The position numbers and the translations under genes were made by a program. The notes under the pieces are model-generated. The model was given only the letters and a program-made list of their open reading frames with translations. It was not told the DNA's origin and did not search any database. Below are positions 59,580 to 64,000 of a stretch of DNA of 64,000 nucleotides, one piece after another (the stretch's first letter is position 1; the number at the start of each line of letters is the position of its first letter). This stretch comes from XN24 sp047921455. GTDB taxonomy: Bacteria > Pseudomonadota > Gammaproteobacteria > Steroidobacterales > XN24. The stretch lies in NCBI GenBank assembly GCA_047921455.1, contig JBLRWC010000013.1, positions 1-64,000 on the forward strand, in the 5' to 3' direction.

Positions 59580-60674
59580 GTGTCCGGCATCATAGACCGT
59601 TATTTGCTGCGTGAGATTTTCCGTACCTTCGTCGCCGTGACGGCGGTGCTGATGCTGATTTTGCTCGGCGACCAGTTCGCCCGTGGCCTGGCGAGGGCGG
59701 CGGCTGACCGCATTCCCCGGGACGCGGTCCTGAAGCTCATGGGTTTGACCAGCATCGAGTACCTGAGCCTGATGCTGCCGGCGGCGTTCTTTTTTGCTGT
59801 CATGTTGACCCTTGGTCGCCTGTATCGCGACAGCGAGATGGCGGCGCTGAATGCTTGTGGCGTGGGCGCCGGCCGGTTGCTCCGGCCGTTGTTGTGGGCC
59901 GCCGTGCTGGTCGCCAGCGGCCTTGCCGTGTTGTCGTTTGATACCGTGCCGTGGGCGGCGCGGGCGTCGATCGAGATTCGCGAGGAAGGCCAGCGCCAAA
60001 TGCAGATTACCGCGCTCGAGCCGGGCCGGTTCCGGAGCGCATCCGGCGGGCGCCTGGTTTTCTATGCACGCGATCGGAATCCGGCGGGCCAGTTGACGGG
60101 TGTCTTCATCCAGCAGCGCGTCGATGAACTGGTCGAGATCGTCACGGCGTCACGGGCCGAACAACGCGTCTCACTGGAACAAAATGAAAACTACCTCGTG
60201 CTGTACGACGGCATACGCTACACGGGACAGCCGGGCAGTCCCGAGTTCCGCACCGCCCGTTTCCGGGAACACGGCATCCCGCTGCCTATTCCGGGGCGCG
60301 AGGACACCGCCGAGCAGCGCCGCCAGATGTCCACGTTTGCGCTGCTGGGCACCGGTGACGCGGAGGACAGCGCTGAGCTGCACTGGCGGCTCGCCGCACC
60401 GGCTTCCTTGATTGTCCTGACGCTGCTGGCGGTGCCGTTGGGGCGGGCGCCGCCGCGGGCGGGGCGCTACGGGCGGCTCGGCTTCGCGCTGCTGGTGTTT
60501 GTGCTGTATAGCAACATGATGGGTATCGGCCGGATGTTGATCGAGGACGGGCGCGTGCCGACGTGGCTCGGCTTGTGGTGGGTGCACGGCACGCTGCTGG
60601 CCGTCGGTCTGCTGATGCTCTACATGCAGGGCGGCGGCGCATGGCGCCTGCGCGCCCGGCGGCGGTCGGCATGA
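59580..60674 (+). CDS. lptF: LPS export permease LptF
   Basis: LptF is one of two inner-membrane subunits of the LptB2FG transporter that extracts LPS. The 364-residue protein opens with IIDRYLLREIFRTFVAVTAVLMLILLGDQF, has six spans with a periplasmic beta-jellyroll domain between about residues 125 and 260 (FRSASGGRLVFYARDRNPAGQLTGVFIQ), and the family segment LTLGRLYRDSEMAALNACGVG. The start is GTG 59580. It overlaps lptG by four bases. lptB, lptA and lptC are elsewhere. Confidence 0.95.
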   Translation: MSGIIDRYLLREIFRTFVAVTAVLMLILLGDQFARGLARAAADRIPRDAVLKLMGLTSIEYLSLMLPAAFFFAVMLTLGRLYRDSEMAALNACGVGAGRLLRPLLWAAVLVASGLAVLSFDTVPWAARASIEIREEGQRQMQITALEPGRFRSASGGRLVFYARDRNPAGQLTGVFIQQRVDELVEIVTASRAEQRVSLEQNENYLVLYDGIRYTGQPGSPEFRTARFREHGIPLPIPGREDTAEQRRQMSTFALLGTGDAEDSAELHWRLAAPASLIVLTLLAVPLGRAPPRAGRYGRLGFALLVFVLYSNMMGIGRMLIEDGRVPTWLGLWWVHGTLLAVGLLMLYMQGGGAWRLRARRRSA

Positions 60675-61735
60675 AGATTATCGACCGTTACCTGGCCATG
60701 GCTGCGGGGCTGGCGACCCTGCTGGTGATGGTGGTGTTGTTGGCGCTGGTCGGCTTCATCAATCTTACCGGCCAGCTGCAGGACGTCGGTCGTGGCACAT
60801 TCGAGGTCGCGGACGCCTTCCTGGTGGTGTTTGCCCAGATGCCCCGCACAGCCTTCGAGATTTTTCCGATTGCGGCGTTGCTGGGCGGCATGATGGGGCT
60901 TGGGGGACTGGCCAAGCACAGTGAACTGGTCGCCGTGCGCGCGGCCGGAGTCGGCCTGCGCCGGCTCGCGTTTTCGATGTTGATCGCGGGTGGCCTGTTC
61001 GCGGCGGCGGCGGCGGCGGTGGGCGAGTTGGCGATGCCGCCGGCCGAGCGGTTTGCTGATGAATACATAGACGAACTGAAACGGGAACGGAGCAGCCTGT
61101 CCGGCCTGTCGGGCAGCTGGCTGCGCGACGGTGAGCGGGTTTTCAACATCCTCCAGGTGGAAAGTCTCGAGCGACTGGGCGGTGTGTATGTGTATCGTTT
61201 TGATGACCTCGGGCGGCTCGATTCGGTCGCGCTAGCCCGGCGTGCCGACGTTGGGCACGATCGCCGGTGGACGCTCGAGGATGTGCGCGTGACGCGCTTT
61301 GGCGAGCGTATCGTGACCGAGGAATTGCCGGTGCTGGAATTGATGACCGGAATCGACCCGGCAGTGATGGCGGTTTCGGTGATTGATACCAACAGCATGA
61401 GCATTCCCATGCTGCGCGATTACATCCGCTACCTGGAATCGAACGACCTGCAGGCGGGGCGTTACGAGATGGCGATGTGGCAGCGCATCGCGAATGTGGC
61501 GGCGGTGCCGGCCATGCTCCTGCTGGCGCTGCCTTTCGTCTTTGGCCCGCTGCGTTCCGGCGGCAACAGCGGCCGTTTCATTATCGGCTTCTTGATCGGC
61601 GTGCTTTACATCCTCGGCAAAGGCGCACTGGCCGACGGCGCCCAGGTCTATGGCATGCCCATCTGGTTGACGGCCTGGTTGCCTGTGGGGGTGATTTTCA
61701 TGGCAGCCATGTTCGGACTGTCGCGCGTACGCTAG
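60671..61735 (+). CDS. lptG: LPS export permease LptG
   Basis: LptG pairs with LptF in the LPS exporter. The 354-residue protein starts at ATG 60671 overlapping the lptF stop, with MKIIDRYLAMAAGLATLLVMVVLLAL, six spans, a periplasmic domain and the conserved LGGLAKHSELVAVRAAGVGLRRLAF. ALPFVFGPLRSGGNSGRFIIGFLIGVLYILGKG is typical of the C-terminal spans. The organism therefore builds an LPS-containing outer membrane. Confidence 0.95.
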   Translation: MKIIDRYLAMAAGLATLLVMVVLLALVGFINLTGQLQDVGRGTFEVADAFLVVFAQMPRTAFEIFPIAALLGGMMGLGGLAKHSELVAVRAAGVGLRRLAFSMLIAGGLFAAAAAAVGELAMPPAERFADEYIDELKRERSSLSGLSGSWLRDGERVFNILQVESLERLGGVYVYRFDDLGRLDSVALARRADVGHDRRWTLEDVRVTRFGERIVTEELPVLELMTGIDPAVMAVSVIDTNSMSIPMLRDYIRYLESNDLQAGRYEMAMWQRIANVAAVPAMLLLALPFVFGPLRSGGNSGRFIIGFLIGVLYILGKGALADGAQVYGMPIWLTAWLPVGVIFMAAMFGLSRVR

Positions 61736-61750
61736 GCAATTGCGGGCGCT

Positions 61751-62167
61751 TCAGCGCTGCACAAGGCGGGTTCCGGACCCCCGGTCGTGCCAGGCAAGGC
61801 GGTGCCGATCCACCAGCACCCACAAAAATCCGAGCCCGAACGCGGCCCAGGACACGAGCGCAAGGGCGAAGCGCAGCAGGGCGCGGCCCCAACCCGGCGT
61901 GCGGCCGTCTGCTGTGACCAGGTGCAGTTTCCAGGCCCGCATGCCGAGGGTTTCGCCGCGGGTCCAGAACGCGCCGAAGAACAGCGCCGCGATGCTTAGC
62001 AGGTAGCCGCGGAACCACCAGTCTCCCGGGGGTGCTGCAGCACGGCTGAGAGCGACCCACAGCGCACCGGCGAGCATCAGCACCGCGAGCAGCACCAGGC
62101 CGTCGTACAGGCAGGCGGCCAGCCGGCGGCCGAGGCCTGGCGCGCGGCCGATTTCGCTAACGTTCAC
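61751..62167 (-). CDS. RDD family membrane protein
   Basis: The 138-residue protein has three hydrophobic spans and the RDD-type opening GRRLAACLYDGLVLLAVLMLAG with R and D residues, plus the conserved RGETLGMRAWKLHLVTADGRTPGWGRALLRF. The family is small and of mostly unknown function, some members are linked to ion homeostasis. GTG 62167 was chosen because it overlaps the end of the upstream oxidoreductase gene by 11 bp and puts the RDD motif at the N-terminus. It converges on lptG with 15 bp between. Confidence 0.85.
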   Translation of the reverse strand: MNVSEIGRAPGLGRRLAACLYDGLVLLAVLMLAGALWVALSRAAAPPGDWWFRGYLLSIAALFFGAFWTRGETLGMRAWKLHLVTADGRTPGWGRALLRFALALVSWAAFGLGFLWVLVDRHRLAWHDRGSGTRLVQR

Positions 62168-62828
62168 CGGCCAGCGTCTCGATACTCGCCGGGTCGAAGC
62201 GATGCACGCCGGCGGGCCGGTTACGCGCGGCGTGATCGAGTGCGGCGGCGACGTCGTCGGCCGCGACACTGCGATAGCGCGCCAGTTTCCCTTGCAAAAG
62301 CTGATCGACCAGTGGCGCGGCGACCTGGCCAAGCCGTTCCAGGGCGCGGAATTCTTCCCGGTCGCCGCGTAACAGGCCGGGTTGCATGATGGCGAGGCTG
62401 GCGAAGTCCAGTGCCGCGACCGCGGCCTCCGCTTCGCCCTTGGTGCGCAAGTAGAAGGCGCGCGCGCTGGGATTGGCCCCGGCCGCCGAGACCATGCCGA
62501 AAAATTCCGCGCCGGCAGCGCGCGCAGCCTGTGCGAAGTTCAATACGCCGTCCAGGTCCACGGCGCGGAAGGCCGATCGGCTACCCGCGGTCCTGCGGGT
62601 CGTGCCGAGGCAGCAAAACGCTTCGGTACACCGCTGTCCGGCGAGAATGGCCGGCATTTCGGCCAGCTCGGCGGCAATCCATTGCAGGCGAGCATGTGGT
62701 CGGCGCGGTGCGCGGCGGCCGACGGCGATGACGCGCGTATCGTCTTGCCGGGACAGCAAGCGGTCCAGCAAGCGGCTGCCGACCGCGCCGGTGGCGCCGG
62801 CGATCATGGCCACGGGAGGATGGTTCAT
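62157..62828 (-). CDS. HTATIP2-like NAD(P)-binding oxidoreductase
   Basis: The 223-residue atypical short-chain dehydrogenase has the Rossmann loop AMIAGATGAVGSRLLDRLLS, an internal CLGTTRRTAGSRSAFRAVDLDGVLNFAQAARAAGAEFFGMVSA, and YLRTKGEAEAAVAALDFASLAIMQPGLL, including the YxxxK pair (YLRTK). These features match HTATIP2/TIP30-like and NAD(P)H-binding domain proteins. The substrate is not known. ATG 62828 lies only 16 bases from the assembly gap, so the promoter and any upstream partner are missing. Confidence 0.87.
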   Translation of the reverse strand: MNHPPVAMIAGATGAVGSRLLDRLLSRQDDTRVIAVGRRAPRRPHARLQWIAAELAEMPAILAGQRCTEAFCCLGTTRRTAGSRSAFRAVDLDGVLNFAQAARAAGAEFFGMVSAAGANPSARAFYLRTKGEAEAAVAALDFASLAIMQPGLLRGDREEFRALERLGQVAAPLVDQLLQGKLARYRSVAADDVAAALDHAARNRPAGVHRFDPASIETLAGER

Positions 62829-62844
62829 CTGCGGGAGCCTGTCG

Positions 62845-62944
62845 NNNNNNNNNNNNNNNNNNNNNNNNNNNNNNNNNNNNNNNNNNNNNNNNNNNNNNNN
62901 NNNNNNNNNNNNNNNNNNNNNNNNNNNNNNNNNNNNNNNNNNNN
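62845..62944. other. assembly gap of 100 N
   Basis: Exactly 100 undetermined bases separate the oxidoreductase gene from the hydrolase gene. This length is commonly used for a gap of unknown size, so the true distance and any gene within it cannot be known. The gap falls in an intergenic region upstream of 62828 and downstream of the hydrolase end at 62956. Confidence 0.98.
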
Positions 62945-62955
62945 TCATGGCGGCG

Positions 62956-64000
62956 TCAACGCGGCAGCGCGATGCGCAGCAGCGCCCCCCGGACCGCATC
63001 GGCCGGCCGGCGCGGATCGGCACTGGCCACGTAGATTACCAGGTCGTGGTCGACGAACCATGACCAGTCGGTCGTGAACACGCCGTCGCTACCCGTGTGG
63101 CCGATGACTCTGCCCGCCCGCGAGCGGCGAAAATTCAGGCCGTATCCATAGTGACTGCCATCCGCTTCGAAGACCCTGGGCGTGATCCACGCGTCAAGCA
63201 AGTCAGGCGGCAACCAGTCACCGCGGTGAATGCTGAGCCACCAGGCCAGGATGCCCTCGGCTGTGCCCTGCAGGTCGCCCGCGGCCCGCAGTCGCCAGCC
63301 CAGCCCATCCGCGAGGCGCGGCTGGTCGAAATAGGTGCCGCGGTCTGCGCCGTTCTCACGGCCGTGCACCCGGCGCTCGGGAGGCCACGCCGGCTGCAAA
63401 AAACCGATATCCTCGATGCCGCTCGGGGCGAGCAGCCGTCGCGCAAGATAATGCTCCCAGGACTCGCCCGAGACGACCTCGATGAGCGCGCCCAGCACCG
63501 AGTAGCCGACGTTCGAGTAGTTGAAAGCCGCCCCGGGCGGGTGATCAGGCGGGAAGCGGGCGAGTCCGGCGAGAAAATCGCCGCGCTCGACCGGCTCGAA
63601 CCAGGGGTGCCCCGGCCAGGCGCGATTGACGATCTCGGCGGGCAGGCCTGCGGTGTGCGTGAGAAAGTGCTCGATGGGCACTTCGCTCCATGGCCCAGGC
63701 AGTTCGGGGAGATAGTGGCCAATGGGCCGGTCGAGCTGCAGCCCATGGTCGGCCACGAGTGCCAGCACTGCGCTTGCGGTAAAGGCCTTGGTGATGGACG
63801 CGAGCGGCATGGCATCGGCGACGGTCACGGCGGCTTGCTCGCCGGGAACCCGTTGGCCGACGCCATGGAGCACAAGAACCTCATCACCTCGGGCCACCAG
63901 CACCTGGCCTGTGAAGCCGCGGCGCGCCTGCCGTTCGATGACGGTTTCCAGCGCGGCGCGGGTCGCGGCGACATCGGTCGGTTGCGGCGGCGGCGCGGCG
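62956..64000 (-). CDS. serine hydrolase, beta-lactamase class C-like, 5'-truncated
   Basis: The frame stops at 62956 and remains open to the right edge, so the N-terminus is missing. Visible residues include TGQVLVARGDEVLVLHGVG, SxxK as SITK (ASITKAFTASAVLAL), YxN as YSN (FNYSNVGYSVLGALIE) and the third motif HTG (IGHTGSDGVF). These are the full set of class C / penicillin-binding fold motifs, more canonical than in the first hydrolase of this window. Substrate is unknown and could be a peptide, ester or lactam. A signal peptide, if any, lies beyond the window. Confidence 0.88.
   Translation of the reverse strand, partial: AAPPPQPTDVAATRAALETVIERQARRGFTGQVLVARGDEVLVLHGVGQRVPGEQAAVTVADAMPLASITKAFTASAVLALVADHGLQLDRPIGHYLPELPGPWSEVPIEHFLTHTAGLPAEIVNRAWPGHPWFEPVERGDFLAGLARFPPDHPPGAAFNYSNVGYSVLGALIEVVSGESWEHYLARRLLAPSGIEDIGFLQPAWPPERRVHGRENGADRGTYFDQPRLADGLGWRLRAAGDLQGTAEGILAWWLSIHRGDWLPPDLLDAWITPRVFEADGSHYGYGLNFRRSRAGRVIGHTGSDGVFTTDWSWFVDHDLVIYVASADPRRPADAVRGALLRIALPR

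Noticed and set aside
62956..63903. Treating the right-end hydrolase as complete from GTG 63903
   Set aside because: The frame continues through the window edge with family-like residues (TGQVLVARGDEV), so the gene is truncated, not complete.
1..64000. tRNA, rRNA, CRISPR array, insertion sequence or prophage
   Set aside because: Intergenic gaps are all below 200 bp, with no cloverleaf-like sequence, no regularly spaced repeats, and no transposase, integrase or phage structural genes.

Overview
The window is a 64 kb piece of a high-GC proteobacterial chromosome, almost fully coding, with short intergenic spaces and many 4-base stop/start overlaps. Gene content and order point to a gammaproteobacterium: rnfABCDGE followed by nth, purM-purN opposite a DUF2066 / CDP-alcohol phosphotransferase / hda run, arsC-wrbA-DUF2069, pepA-holC-valS opposite lptFG, and a ydbH/ydbL pair. 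A run of 100 N (62845-62944) marks a scaffold join, so this is a draft assembly. I see no tRNA, rRNA, CRISPR array, insertion sequence or prophage, and no gene-free stretch above 300 bases.

Left end (1-4.3 kb): a respiration module. It has heme A synthase (ctaA), a SCO copper chaperone, a small cytochrome c, the nitric-oxide sensor NsrR and a truncated small membrane protein at the edge. Three AT-rich sites resembling the NsrR operator lie 32-37 bp before the cytochrome c, nsrR and edge-gene starts. An FNR/DNR-type box sits in the edge-gene promoter region. Together they suggest a nitric-oxide and oxygen responsive electron-transfer unit that continues outside the window.

4.3-16.8 kb: a SirB-like membrane protein, a periplasmic serine hydrolase, an alanine/serine-glyoxylate aminotransferase, hemG with a b-type cytochrome, an SMP-30-like protein, a DUF885 metallopeptidase, an ABC1/UbiB kinase operon that also holds ydbH and a lipoprotein ydbL (cell-envelope lipid transport), an unknown membrane protein and psiE.

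16.8-31 kb: NAD synthesis (nadA-nadB) next to an NrtR-like regulator, a potassium channel with a C-terminal zinc ribbon, a glycosyltransferase, DUF1841, nth, the complete Rnf electron-transport complex, and metG.

31-43 kb: an operon of a HEAT-repeat Ser/Thr kinase with PilT-like and PilU-like retraction ATPases; mrp-dcd; purM-purN; a DUF2066 / phosphatidyltransferase / hda run; arsC-wrbA-DUF2069.

43-64 kb: a DUF4398 lipoprotein, a lytic transglycosylase with proS, a ketol-acid reductoisomerase homologue that has lost two catalytic residues and sits beside pssA, a family-4 uracil-DNA glycosylase with rimI, prfC, a valS/moxR/DUF58/TgpA run, holC, pepA, lptFG, an RDD protein with an HTATIP2-like oxidoreductase, the assembly gap, and a truncated beta-lactamase-fold hydrolase.

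The best candidates for new biology are the kinase-PilT-PilU operon, the degenerate IlvC-like enzyme, the NsrR/FNR-type respiratory regulon at the left edge, and the ydbH-ydbL-coiled-coil-ABC1 kinase operon.
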